Shown here piece by piece: positions 16,345-23,882 of a DNA stretch of 32,976 nucleotides (within the stretch, counting starts at the first letter, position 1; each line of letters starts with the position of its first letter). Below the pieces are notes generated by a model. It did no database searches. It was not told the DNA's origin and worked only from the letters and a program-made list of their open reading frames with translations. Source of the stretch: Lachnospiraceae bacterium (GTDB lineage Bacteria; Bacillota; Clostridia; Lachnospirales; Lachnospiraceae); NCBI GenBank assembly GCA_022781925.1, contig JALESO010000077.1, positions 1 to 32,976 on the forward strand. The letters are read 5' to 3'. Position numbers and translations under genes: made by a program.

Positions 16345-17577
16345 TTACAGTTCCGGCGGCACATATGCCTCCACATAGATGCCCTCCGGTGTGTATTCTT
16401 CCTTCAGTAATTCACCGTATTTGCGGATCTTCTGGATCTCTCCGGCTTTCTCATATGGGAAGGTATGCTTGAGCAACACTTTTCCGTCCCGGAGCATATC
16501 TTCAAATACTTCTTTCAGCGTATCCAGTCCCATGCCGGTTTTCGCAGAGATACGCAGTGTCTTGTCTGCACGGAAATCCTGCAGAATCTCTTCCCCGGTG
16601 ATCTGATCACATTTGTTAAATACTGTGATGATCTTCTTGTCCACGACACCCAGATCCTGCAGCGTCATATACACCACATGCATCTGCGCATCCCACTGCG
16701 GATTGGATGCATCCACCACATGGATAATAAAATCCGCATACTTTGCTTCTTCCAGCGTACTTTTAAAGGCATCCACCAGATGATGCGGCAGCTTCCGGAT
16801 AAACCCAACGGTGTCCGTCAGCAGCAGATTCTGATGATTCGATAATTCCAACATTCTCGTTGTCGGATCCAGGGTGGCAAACAGCTGATCCTCTTCCAGA
16901 ACTCCCGCATCCGTCAGGGTATTCAATAACGTGGATTTTCCTGCATTGGTATAACCTACAATGGCCGCCACCTTGGTATGACTCTTCATACGCTGGCTGC
17001 GGGTCAGCTCCCTGTGCCGTACCACTTCTTTCAATTCCCGGTTCAACTGTGCGGTCCTGTGACCGATCAGACGCCGGTCGATCTCCAGCTTTTTCTCACC
17101 TGGTCCACGGGTTCCGATACCGCCGCCCAGACGGGACATGGAACGTCCGAATCCCGCCAGTCTGCTTGCACGGTATTTCAACTGTGCCAGCTCTACCTGG
17201 ATCTTACCTTCACTGGTCCGCGCCCGTGCCGCAAAAATATCAAGAATCAGCAGGGTACGGTCCATGACCTTGCTGTCCAGTACCTGTTCCATGTTTTTCA
17301 TCTGGATCGGGGAAAGCTCATCGTCACATATAATGCCTGTCGCCTCTTTTTCCCAGATCATATCCCGGATTTCTTCAAGCTTTCCGGTTCCCACATAAGT
17401 GCCCGGATGCATGTGTTCCAGGTTCTGGATCACGGTGCCTACCACTTCAGCCCCCGCAGTCGCCGCAAGTTCTGCCAGCTCCGCCAGCGAACTCTCTGTA
17501 TCATCGCCGTTTCGCTCGCTGATCCCCACCAGGATCACGCGCTCCACCGGCTGTTCATTTTCATATACTGTTCCCAC
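16345..17577 (-). CDS. hflX: GTPase HflX
   Basis: A 410-residue ribosome-associated GTPase. The N-terminal HflX domain carries the glycine-rich segment GGGIGTRGPGEKKLE (about 151-165). The G domain has G1 GYTNAGKST (208-216), G3 DTVGF and G4 NKCD. HflX splits stalled 70S ribosomes after stress. The start is GTG at 17577, directly after the TAA of the upstream lipoprotein gene (17578-17580), so the two are translationally linked. A purine-rich AGGAAAC lies a little further upstream than ideal. Downstream, the pyr promoter begins within 25 bp. Confidence 0.93.
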   Translation of the reverse strand: MGTVYENEQPVERVILVGISERNGDDTESSLAELAELAATAGAEVVGTVIQNLEHMHPGTYVGTGKLEEIRDMIWEKEATGIICDDELSPIQMKNMEQVLDSKVMDRTLLILDIFAARARTSEGKIQVELAQLKYRASRLAGFGRSMSRLGGGIGTRGPGEKKLEIDRRLIGHRTAQLNRELKEVVRHRELTRSQRMKSHTKVAAIVGYTNAGKSTLLNTLTDAGVLEEDQLFATLDPTTRMLELSNHQNLLLTDTVGFIRKLPHHLVDAFKSTLEEAKYADFIIHVVDASNPQWDAQMHVVYMTLQDLGVVDKKIITVFNKCDQITGEEILQDFRADKTLRISAKTGMGLDTLKEVFEDMLRDGKVLLKHTFPYEKAGEIQKIRKYGELLKEEYTPEGIYVEAYVPPEL

Positions 17578-18627
17578 TTACTGTCCGTTTCCTTCCGTCG
17601 TTGTATCTGTCGTCGTATCCGCCTGCTGTGCAGCGTCATCTCCGGTATTTTCAAGCCCCGTGAGCACCCTGGTCTGCAAAAACTCATACTCTTTCTGCAT
17701 ATCCTCGTCCTCCGGATAATCTGCCACATAATCCTTTGCCTCTTCCAGAGCAGATGCGAAATCACCATTTTTCTCATACACAGCTACCAGAGACTTCTGT
17801 AATGTTTTCACCTGATCGCCGCTGGCTGCATCCATGGCATCTTTATAATACGTTGCCGCATCCTCATAATCTCCTGCATCCGCAGCAATGGATGCCAGCT
17901 GTTCCAGCGCATCGGCATCTTTTGGATGTTTTTCCATATATTTCTGGAACGCCGCTTTTGCATCTTCGGTCTTTCCATCTGAAGTATACAGCTTGCCAAG
18001 GGTCAGATAGGCACTGTCCGCGCCTTTGTCTGCTGCCTGTGTCAGCATTTTTACCGCATTCTCCGAATCACCCTTGATGACATACAGTTTTCCAAGATTT
18101 TCATAATCAGCTGCGGAAGACGGTTTCAGTTTCAGTCCCTGCTCCAGATAGTTCTGCGCTTTCTCTGTCTCGCCTGCATTCTGCAGATTCTCACTGATAT
18201 GTCCGTACAGTTCCGCATCGGAATCGTGCAGGGATACTGCTTTTTCATAGTCCTTCAGGCAGGCATCCAACTGTCCGTCTGCCAGCAGCACACTTCCTCT
18301 GAGATAATATACTTCCCAGTTTTTCGCATCATAATCCACCAGACCATCATAGGTCTTGATGGCCGCCTTGGTATCCCCGGATTTGTACTGTGCCAGCGCT
18401 TTGTAATAGCATACATCCAGTTCCTGTGCACGGATCCTGCCAAGGGACTGATCCAGTGCCTTCTGAAAACTGCTGACTGCATCATCATACTTGGCTTCCT
18501 GCATCTGCTTGATGCCAAGTTCTTTATACTCCAGTGCCTTTTTCTCTGACTTGCTGGTACAGCCGCCCAGCAGAAGGGACATACCCAGCAGACCGGTCAG
18601 GAAACATACCATCACTCTTTTCTTCAT
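17578..18627 (-). CDS. Tetratricopeptide-repeat lipoprotein
   Basis: A 349-residue exported lipoprotein. The start at 18627 gives a short signal peptide (MKKRVMVCFLTGLLGMSLLL) with a lipobox ending in C23, so it should be anchored to the outer face of the membrane. The body is a run of about eight TPR helices (examples: AKYDDAVSSFQKAL, AIKTYDGLVDYDAKNWEVYY, AKAAFQKYMEKHPKDADALE), a protein-protein scaffold. The tail is low-complexity (QQADTTTDTTTEGNGQ). A GGAGG precedes the ATG by about 12 nt. Function is unknown; similar TPR lipoproteins are common in Lachnospiraceae. The gene abuts hflX. Confidence 0.85.
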   Translation of the reverse strand: MKKRVMVCFLTGLLGMSLLLGGCTSKSEKKALEYKELGIKQMQEAKYDDAVSSFQKALDQSLGRIRAQELDVCYYKALAQYKSGDTKAAIKTYDGLVDYDAKNWEVYYLRGSVLLADGQLDACLKDYEKAVSLHDSDAELYGHISENLQNAGETEKAQNYLEQGLKLKPSSAADYENLGKLYVIKGDSENAVKMLTQAADKGADSAYLTLGKLYTSDGKTEDAKAAFQKYMEKHPKDADALEQLASIAADAGDYEDAATYYKDAMDAASGDQVKTLQKSLVAVYEKNGDFASALEEAKDYVADYPEDEDMQKEYEFLQTRVLTGLENTGDDAAQQADTTTDTTTEGNGQ

Positions 18628-18705
18628 ATCTATTGTCATTCCTCCATATTCTGTTCCATCCATGCATCTATCCAGTATCTGTAAATGTGGAATTCATTTC
18701 CTTAT

Positions 18706-18734
18706 AGTATGCCATGAATAAAGACACACTGCAA
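18706..18734 (-). promoter_or_regulatory. Candidate promoter for the lipoprotein-hflX pair
   Basis: TTGCAG (18729-18734), 17-bp spacer and CATACT (18706-18711) on the minus strand, about 80 bp before the start at 18627. The hexamers are only moderate matches. Confidence 0.35.
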
Positions 18735-18776
18735 GAAAATTATCCCCCGCATCTTCATCGTAATTTTCTATCAATC

Positions 18777-18813
18777 AAAAAGTCTGTCACATGTTCGCAT
18801 ACATGTAACAGAC
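18777..18813 (-). terminator. Intrinsic terminator of ahcY
   Basis: GTCTGTcACATGT pairs with ACATGTaACAGAC around a 6-nt loop; on the minus strand it is followed by five U. It starts 25 bp after the ahcY stop. Confidence 0.85.
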
Positions 18814-18837
18814 CTCTTCTTAGAATCATTTTACATC

Positions 18838-20088
18838 CTATAAATCAATATTGGAAGAATTCAGATATTTCTCCTGCTCCGGTGTCAGTGTATCAATGGA
18901 CTTGCCAAGGAAACGAAGTTTTCTGTTGGCAACTTCCAGATCTACGTTACGCGGAACATTGATCAGTTTTTCTGTCAGGTTTTTCGCATTTTCCACCAGA
19001 TATTTTGCACTCAGTGCTTGAATTGCAAAACTCATATCCATGATCTCTGCCGGATGACCATCGCCTGCTGCCAGATTGACCAGACGGCCCTCTGCCAGTA
19101 CATAGATCCATTTGTCCTCAGAAATCTGATATCCCACAATATTTTTACGCTGATCAATGGTATCCAGTGCGATCTCACGGAGACGTTTCATGTCGATCTC
19201 CACATCGAAATGTCCTGCGTTGCACAGGATCGCGCCATTTTTCATCACTTTGAAATCTTCCTCGCTGATAACGCCGGCACAACCGGTCACTGTGATAAAG
19301 AAATCACCGATCTTTGCCGCTTCATTCATCGGCATTACATCAAATCCGTCCATAACCGCCTCGATGGCTTTGATTGGATCCACTTCTGTCACGATGACTT
19401 TTGCGCCCAGACCTTTGGCACGCATAGCCACACCTTTTCCACACCAGCCGTAGCCTGCTACAACCACATATTTTCCTGCTACGATCAGATTTGTGGTACG
19501 GTTGATGCCGTCAAAAACAGACTGGCCGGTTCCGTAACGGTTGTCAAAGAGATGCTTGCAGTCTGCATTGTTTACCAGAACCATCGGGAATTTCAGTTCG
19601 TCATTTTTTGCCATGGCGATCAGACGGATGATACCGGTGGTGGTCTCCTCGCAGCCGCCGATGACATACTGTAATTTGTCCTGCATCTTTGTGTGAAGCA
19701 TATGCACCAGGTCACCGCCGTCATCAATGATGATGTTGCAGTTGTTCTCCAGAACACTTGTAATATGCTGATCATATTCTTCCGGTGTGCAGTTGTACCA
19801 AGCGTATACGTTTAATCCGTCAGCCACCAGTGCGGCTGCCACATCATCCTGTGTGGAGAGCGGGTTACTTCCTGTGATATACATCTCAGCACCGCCTGCA
19901 GCCAGCACCTTACACAGATATGCGGTTTTTGCCTCCAGATGAATGGAAAGGGCAATACGGATGCCCTCAAAAGGTTTCTCTTTGGAAAAATCATCTTCCA
20001 GACTGCGAAGCAGCGGACAGTTTTTCCGAACCCAGTCTATTTTATGTGCTCCGGACGGAGCAAGATTAATATCTTTGATCGCGCTCAT
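18838..20088 (-). CDS. ahcY: S-adenosylhomocysteine hydrolase
   Basis: A 416-residue NAD-dependent enzyme splitting S-adenosylhomocysteine into adenosine and homocysteine, which relieves product inhibition of methyltransferases. Landmarks are DDGGDLVHMLH (122-132), GCEETTTG (145-152), NNADCKHLFDNRYGTGQS (173-190) and the NAD loop GYGWCGKG (212-219). The C-terminus ends EKYLNSSNIDL and lacks the KPxxYRY tail of the eukaryote-like form, which places it with the shorter bacterial/archaeal type. The start at 20088 has AGGAGG 6 nt upstream; upstream in-frame codons do not fit the family. It is monocistronic, with its own promoter and terminator. Confidence 0.94.
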   Translation of the reverse strand: MSAIKDINLAPSGAHKIDWVRKNCPLLRSLEDDFSKEKPFEGIRIALSIHLEAKTAYLCKVLAAGGAEMYITGSNPLSTQDDVAAALVADGLNVYAWYNCTPEEYDQHITSVLENNCNIIIDDGGDLVHMLHTKMQDKLQYVIGGCEETTTGIIRLIAMAKNDELKFPMVLVNNADCKHLFDNRYGTGQSVFDGINRTTNLIVAGKYVVVAGYGWCGKGVAMRAKGLGAKVIVTEVDPIKAIEAVMDGFDVMPMNEAAKIGDFFITVTGCAGVISEEDFKVMKNGAILCNAGHFDVEIDMKRLREIALDTIDQRKNIVGYQISEDKWIYVLAEGRLVNLAAGDGHPAEIMDMSFAIQALSAKYLVENAKNLTEKLINVPRNVDLEVANRKLRFLGKSIDTLTPEQEKYLNSSNIDL

Positions 20089-20213
20089 CGATTTCCTCCT
20101 GTATCTTCTAAACTCTTTTTTCTCACAATTTCTGTGTGCAGATTTTTCTGATGATCGAATCATTTCAGATGTAAAATAAACATTCAGAAAATCTGTCACA
20201 CAACAATCGTCTC

Positions 20214-20242
20214 AGTATAACATGGAATGCCGTCCCACGCAA
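20214..20242 (-). promoter_or_regulatory. Promoter of ahcY
   Basis: TTGCGT (20237-20242), a 17-bp spacer and TATACT (20214-20219) on the minus strand, leaving a leader of about 120 nt. No SAM or SAH riboswitch-like fold was recognised in it. Confidence 0.55.
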
Positions 20243-20288
20243 CAAACAGATGCCGGTGTAAGAACGGTTATCCTGATATTCTATGAAC

Positions 20289-20951
20289 TTACTGCTGTTC
20301 TTCCTCTCTCTGCTGACGCTCTTTCTCCGCAATGATTGCTTCATTCAGCGACAGCATTTTTGCATCCAGCTTGGATGTGATCGCCGCACAGTCCCGCAGT
20401 TCCTGGCTGATATACTCCGGCGCATTTCCCTCGAATTTGTAATAGATCTTGTGCTCCAGACTCGCCCAGAAATCCATGGCGATGGTCCGGATCTGAATCT
20501 CCACCTTCGTCGGTTTGATGCCGTTGGTGGTCTGTATCGGAACCGTGATCAGCATGTGATAACTGCGGTAGCCGCTCTCCTTCGGATGCTTCATGTAATC
20601 TTTGATATAAAGGATCGTAAATTCCTTCTGTTTTCCGATCATATCTGCCAGCCGGTAGATATCGGATGTAAAGGAGCACACGATACGCACACCGGCGATA
20701 TCATTAATATGCTCCACCATATTTTCCATGGTATTTTCCAGCCCGTGACGGCTTAATTTCTTCGCAATACTGTTCGGCGTCTTGATCCTGGATTTGATAT
20801 ATTCAATGGGATTATACTGATGAATATACTGAAATTCATCATTCATAATATCCAGTTTTGTCCGGACTTCCTTGATCGCCGCATTATATAAAAACATCAG
20901 ACTTTGCCAGTCGTAGACATTTTCCCCTCGTTCCACTGTCTCTTCTGCCAT
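20289..20951 (-). CDS. relQ: Small alarmone (p)ppGpp synthetase, RelQ type
   Basis: A 220-residue synthetase-only RelA/SpoT homologue with no hydrolase or regulatory domains. Motifs in order are PIEYIKSRIKTPNSIAKKL, INDIAGVRIVCSF, the synthetase loop YIKDYMKHPKESGYRSYHML and VEIQIRTIAMDFWASLEHKI, then a charged helical tail (EKERQQREEEQQ). Order and spacing match RelQ/YjbM, which forms homotetramers and makes pppGpp or ppGpp from GTP or GDP and ATP. AGGAGG lies 13 nt before the ATG. It follows niaR after 190 bp that contain a promoter candidate and a stem-loop, so expression is probably at least partly independent. Confidence 0.93.
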   Translation of the reverse strand: MAEETVERGENVYDWQSLMFLYNAAIKEVRTKLDIMNDEFQYIHQYNPIEYIKSRIKTPNSIAKKLSRHGLENTMENMVEHINDIAGVRIVCSFTSDIYRLADMIGKQKEFTILYIKDYMKHPKESGYRSYHMLITVPIQTTNGIKPTKVEIQIRTIAMDFWASLEHKIYYKFEGNAPEYISQELRDCAAITSKLDAKMLSLNEAIIAEKERQQREEEQQ

Positions 20952-21016
20952 CTATCTCAAAAAACCTCCTGAACTTCAACATTACAGGCTTTCTTTCTGT
21001 ATCCATATACAAATAC

Positions 21017-21048
21017 GGTATCAAAAATGCTGTTTTGGCATTGATACC
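21017..21048 (-). other. Stem-loop in the relQ leader
   Basis: GGTATCA (minus strand, 21042-21048) pairs with TGATACC (21017-21023), with further A:T pairs and GC pairs closing an 8-nt loop. It lies between the relQ promoter candidate and its start. No U-run follows, so it is not an obvious terminator for niaR. Confidence 0.5.
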
Positions 21049-21096
21049 TCTTTGTTCTTTCCTTACACAAAAAACAAATAGCCTGCCGTTCTGTTC

Positions 21097-21117
21097 ATTG
21101 TACCATACTTTTGTATG
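21097..21117 (-). promoter_or_regulatory. Extended -10 promoter candidate for relQ with adjacent palindrome
   Basis: TGGTACAAT (TGn plus TACAAT, -10 at 21097-21102) on the minus strand. Directly upstream is the palindrome CATAC-4-GTATG (21104-21117), where a regulator could bind. No good -35 hexamer is visible, as expected for an extended -10 site. Confidence 0.4.
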
Positions 21118-21142
21118 ATTTTTGTCTGTTTGCGCGCTTTCT

Positions 21143-21667
21143 TTATTTATTTTTAAGAAATCCTTTCTTCTCCAGCTCTGCTTCAATCTCATCCAGAATG
21201 TCCTCGGATTCTGCCTCCACGGTATGGAAATGACTGCCGCCGGTCAGCACTTTCAGCGGCTGATCGGAGATTTCTCCCATTTTCCGGATAAACTCGTCCA
21301 CATCCCGGCGGTTTTTCAGGATCAGATCCGCACTGAGCTGGCCATAGATCTCATGTTCCACGATCACATCACAGACATGTCCGCCACAATCCACCATCAG
21401 ATACAATTCTTCCCGCATCTGTTCATCCGTATGGTTCACCGCAAAAATCCTGCGGCACAGATTCTGTCCATGTTCCGGATCATACAGTACATATCCCTTA
21501 TTGGTACTCAGAATATTACGGTTGGTCGCCCGCAGCAGTGCAATATCCTGCACGATCACCTGTCGGCTCACGCCAAACCGTTTCGCCAGCTCCGTACCGG
21601 ACAGCGGCCGGCTTTCCTGTCTCAAGATCTTCATCAATTCCGTTCTGCGTGTCGCTCCGTCCGTCAT
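21143..21667 (-). CDS. niaR: Niacin-responsive repressor NiaR (HTH plus 3H domain)
   Basis: A 174-residue regulator. The N-terminal winged helix (residues about 5-60) includes LSGTELAKRFGVSRQVIVQDIALL. The C-terminal 3H domain has the conserved histidines in FAVNHTDEQM, CGGHVCDVIVEHEIYG and GGSHFHTVEAES, a metal site that senses nicotinic acid. NiaR represses NAD-synthesis or niacin-transport genes, none of which lie here. The start at 21667 is set by AGGAGG 6 nt upstream; the upstream ATG five codons earlier lacks a site. It follows the 88-codon gene with a 1-nt gap, so the two are co-transcribed. Confidence 0.93.
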   Translation of the reverse strand: MTDGATRRTELMKILRQESRPLSGTELAKRFGVSRQVIVQDIALLRATNRNILSTNKGYVLYDPEHGQNLCRRIFAVNHTDEQMREELYLMVDCGGHVCDVIVEHEIYGQLSADLILKNRRDVDEFIRKMGEISDQPLKVLTGGSHFHTVEAESEDILDEIEAELEKKGFLKNK

Positions 21668-21668
21668 C

Positions 21669-21935
21669 TTAATCCTCCTCAATCACCTGAATTTCCAGGA
21701 AATCAAATTCAATCTGCTCAATAAAACTGTCCTGGTAAAAACGTGTCTTTGCATGCCGTTTAAATTCGTCAATGGTATGCTCCAGCCAGATCGGTTTTCC
21801 CAGATCAAACTCATAACACACTTCTTCCAGTGCATGAAATACTTTGTGCGTGCGGGTCTCGTTACTGTCATCGCAGATCGTCGTATCCCGCAGCATCCGG
21901 TTATTTTTAAATTCTTTTGCCCATAAACGAAACAT
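21669..21935 (-). CDS. Conserved protein of unknown function, 88 residues
   Basis: I do not recognise a named family. The protein is acidic and soluble, with tryptophan and phenylalanine spread through it (MFRLWAKEFK, GKPIWLEHTIDEFKRHAKTR, IEQIEFDFLEIQVIEED) and no membrane segment, metal motif or repeat. It is judged real because it fits with a 5-nt gap behind the methyltransferase gene, has GAGG 9 nt before its ATG (made from the end of that gene), and ends one base before the niaR start. Proteins of this size next to SpoU methyltransferases occur in Lachnospiraceae, as far as I recall. Confidence 0.75.
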   Translation of the reverse strand: MFRLWAKEFKNNRMLRDTTICDDSNETRTHKVFHALEEVCYEFDLGKPIWLEHTIDEFKRHAKTRFYQDSFIEQIEFDFLEIQVIEED

Positions 21936-21940
21936 TTCTA

Positions 21941-22717
21941 CTATCCTCTTCTCTGTCTGTTGGCTTCATACATCAGAATGCCCGCTGCCATGGCTGCATT
22001 CAGCGACTCTAACTGTCCGCCCATCGGGATCCGGATATAGGCATCTGCCAGTTTTGTAGTCTCTGCTGTCAGCCCGTTTCCTTCATTTCCGATCAGAAAT
22101 GCGGTACCTGTGGTATAATCCGGCTCATCGTAGCAGACACTGCCCTCCAGATGTGCCGCATAGACACGGATGCCTTTCTTCTGCATCTGCTGAATGGTTC
22201 CGTGCAGATCCTCCGTAATGTAAAACGGCACCCGGAAAATGCTTCCCATAGTGGAACGAATGGTTTTCGGATTGTAAATATCCACGGTACACTTGTCCAT
22301 GATGACACCGGAGATGCCTGCGCCTTCCCCGGTCCGGAACATCGTTCCGAGATTGCCCGGATCCTGGACATTTTCCAGCACCAGCCAGATACCATCCGTA
22401 TCGGCCAGCATATCCTCCAGCCGGTTTTCTTTCATTTTTACAAGGCAGAGTACACCCTGGGGCGTCTTCGTATCAGACACTGCCGCAAACACGCTGTCGG
22501 ACAGCATCTCCCAGTCTGTTCCCTCAAAAAGTCCTTCATGTGACGGATCTTTTACAAAAGATTCGGAAACATACACTTTCTCGATCCGTTCCTTCGGAGT
22601 CTCACGGAACATCCGGATGCCTTCCACCACATACAGTTGCTGCTGCCGTCTTGCTCTTGCATTTTTTATCAGTTTGCTCAGGGCTTTCACCTGTGTATTT
22701 GCTGTACTTGTTATCAT
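21941..22717 (-). CDS. SpoU/TrmH-family RNA 2'-O-methyltransferase
   Basis: A 258-residue protein with an N-terminal substrate-binding domain (NTQVKALSKLIKNARARRQQ, then LYVVEGIRMFRE) and a C-terminal SPOUT fold. The three SpoU motifs are present: NVQDPGNLGTMFRTGEGAG (motif 1), FLIGNEGNGL (motif 2) and IPMGGQLESLNAAMAAGILM (motif 3), which form the knotted SAM site. The N-terminal domain makes a 23S rRNA ribose methyltransferase most likely, but the modified nucleotide cannot be told. An AAAGGA site lies 7 nt before the ATG. It heads a packed unit with the 88-codon gene and niaR. Confidence 0.9.
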   Translation of the reverse strand: MITSTANTQVKALSKLIKNARARRQQQLYVVEGIRMFRETPKERIEKVYVSESFVKDPSHEGLFEGTDWEMLSDSVFAAVSDTKTPQGVLCLVKMKENRLEDMLADTDGIWLVLENVQDPGNLGTMFRTGEGAGISGVIMDKCTVDIYNPKTIRSTMGSIFRVPFYITEDLHGTIQQMQKKGIRVYAAHLEGSVCYDEPDYTTGTAFLIGNEGNGLTAETTKLADAYIRIPMGGQLESLNAAMAAGILMYEANRQRRG

Positions 22718-22769
22718 TTATCTTTCCTTTTCTTTTCTATATGATTTATTATTTTATACTTATTATACG

Positions 22770-22809
22770 AAAAAAGCAATTTACACCTGCCGGTGTAAAC
22801 TGCTTTTTT
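22770..22809 (-). terminator. Intrinsic terminator of dnaE-pfkA, usable in both directions
   Basis: GCaGTTTACACC-type stem around a four-base loop (TTTACACC at 22781-22788 with GGTGTAAA at 22792-22799), flanked by six A and six T. It lies about 35 bp after the pfkA stop. Confidence 0.85.
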
Positions 22810-22841
22810 ATTTTGAATATATGTGATGCGTGAATTGAAAC

Positions 22842-23816
22842 TTAAATGGACAAGTTCTTTCCTACGTTAAACTGGTAATCAGAGATATGTTTCTCCATAG
22901 CCAGTGCCTCATCCACATCAAAATCTACGAACTTGCCATCTTTGTAAGCAACGATACGGTTGCTCTTGCCCTCGCAGAGCAGATCTACGGCATAAGCACC
23001 CATGGTAGATGCATATACACGGTCTTTACATGTCGGGCTTCCGCCACGCTGCATGTGACCAAGGATGGTTGCTCTGGTCTCCATTCCGGTAGCAGCCTCG
23101 ATACGTCTTGCCAGGGATGTGGAATGTCCGATGCCCTCTGCATTGATGATGATGTAATGTCTCTTGCCACGTTTCCGGTTTGCAATGATATTGTTTACGA
23201 TCTTCTGCTCGTCGAAATCGTATTTCTCCGGGATCAGTACCTGCTCAGCACCGTTTGCAAGACCACACCATAATGCGATATATCCTGCATCACGTCCCAT
23301 TACCTCGATAATACTGCAGCGCTCATGGGAGGATGCTGTATCACGGATTTTGTCAATGGCTTCCATTGCTGTATTAACGGCTGTATCAAAACCAATGGTA
23401 TAATCAGTACAGGAAATGTCCAGATCGATGGTTCCAGGAATACCGATCGTATTGATTCCCTGTGCAGCTAGTTTCTGTGCACCACGGAAAGATCCGTCAC
23501 CGCCGATTACGATGATTCCCTCGATGCCGTGTTTTCTGCACATCTCAGCGCCAAGTTTCTGTCCTTCTTCTGTACGGAACTCCGGACATCTTGCTGTCTG
23601 AAGTACAGTACCGCCTCTCTGAATAATATCAGATACGTCTTTTGCTTCCATATCTACGATATCTTCAGCAAGTAAACCTGTGTAACCTCTTCTTATACCC
23701 TTTACTTTTTTCCCCTTTGAGATTGCCTGACGCACTACCGCACGGATAGCTGCATTCATGCCCGGTGCATCTCCACCACTTGTTAACACACCAATTGTCT
23801 GTATTTCCTTAGCCAT
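22842..23816 (-). CDS. pfkA: ATP-dependent 6-phosphofructokinase
   Basis: A 324-residue glycolytic enzyme making fructose-1,6-bisphosphate. The ATP loop GGDGS (105-109) has the glycine that indicates ATP rather than pyrophosphate use. The catalytic loop reads PGTIDLDI with D131 as base, and the effector/substrate site is near EVMGRDAGYIAL. The residue between the two aspartates is Leu (L132), where the well-studied E. coli and Bacillus enzymes have Asn. The start at 23816 (MAKEIQTIGVLTSGGDAPGM) has AGGAGG 7 nt upstream. It follows dnaE by 66 bp, the dnaE-pfkA proximity also known in other Firmicutes. Confidence 0.95.
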   Translation of the reverse strand: MAKEIQTIGVLTSGGDAPGMNAAIRAVVRQAISKGKKVKGIRRGYTGLLAEDIVDMEAKDVSDIIQRGGTVLQTARCPEFRTEEGQKLGAEMCRKHGIEGIIVIGGDGSFRGAQKLAAQGINTIGIPGTIDLDISCTDYTIGFDTAVNTAMEAIDKIRDTASSHERCSIIEVMGRDAGYIALWCGLANGAEQVLIPEKYDFDEQKIVNNIIANRKRGKRHYIIINAEGIGHSTSLARRIEAATGMETRATILGHMQRGGSPTCKDRVYASTMGAYAVDLLCEGKSNRIVAYKDGKFVDFDVDEALAMEKHISDYQFNVGKNLSI

Positions 23817-23882
23817 GACAAAACCTCCTATACCTGTATCATTTTCATTTTTCCTCATGTTGTTACTATTCTAAACTTTTTT

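Noticed and set aside
20089..20213. Possible SAH or SAM riboswitch before ahcY
   Set aside because: No conserved core or stable multi-stem fold could be recognised in the leader.
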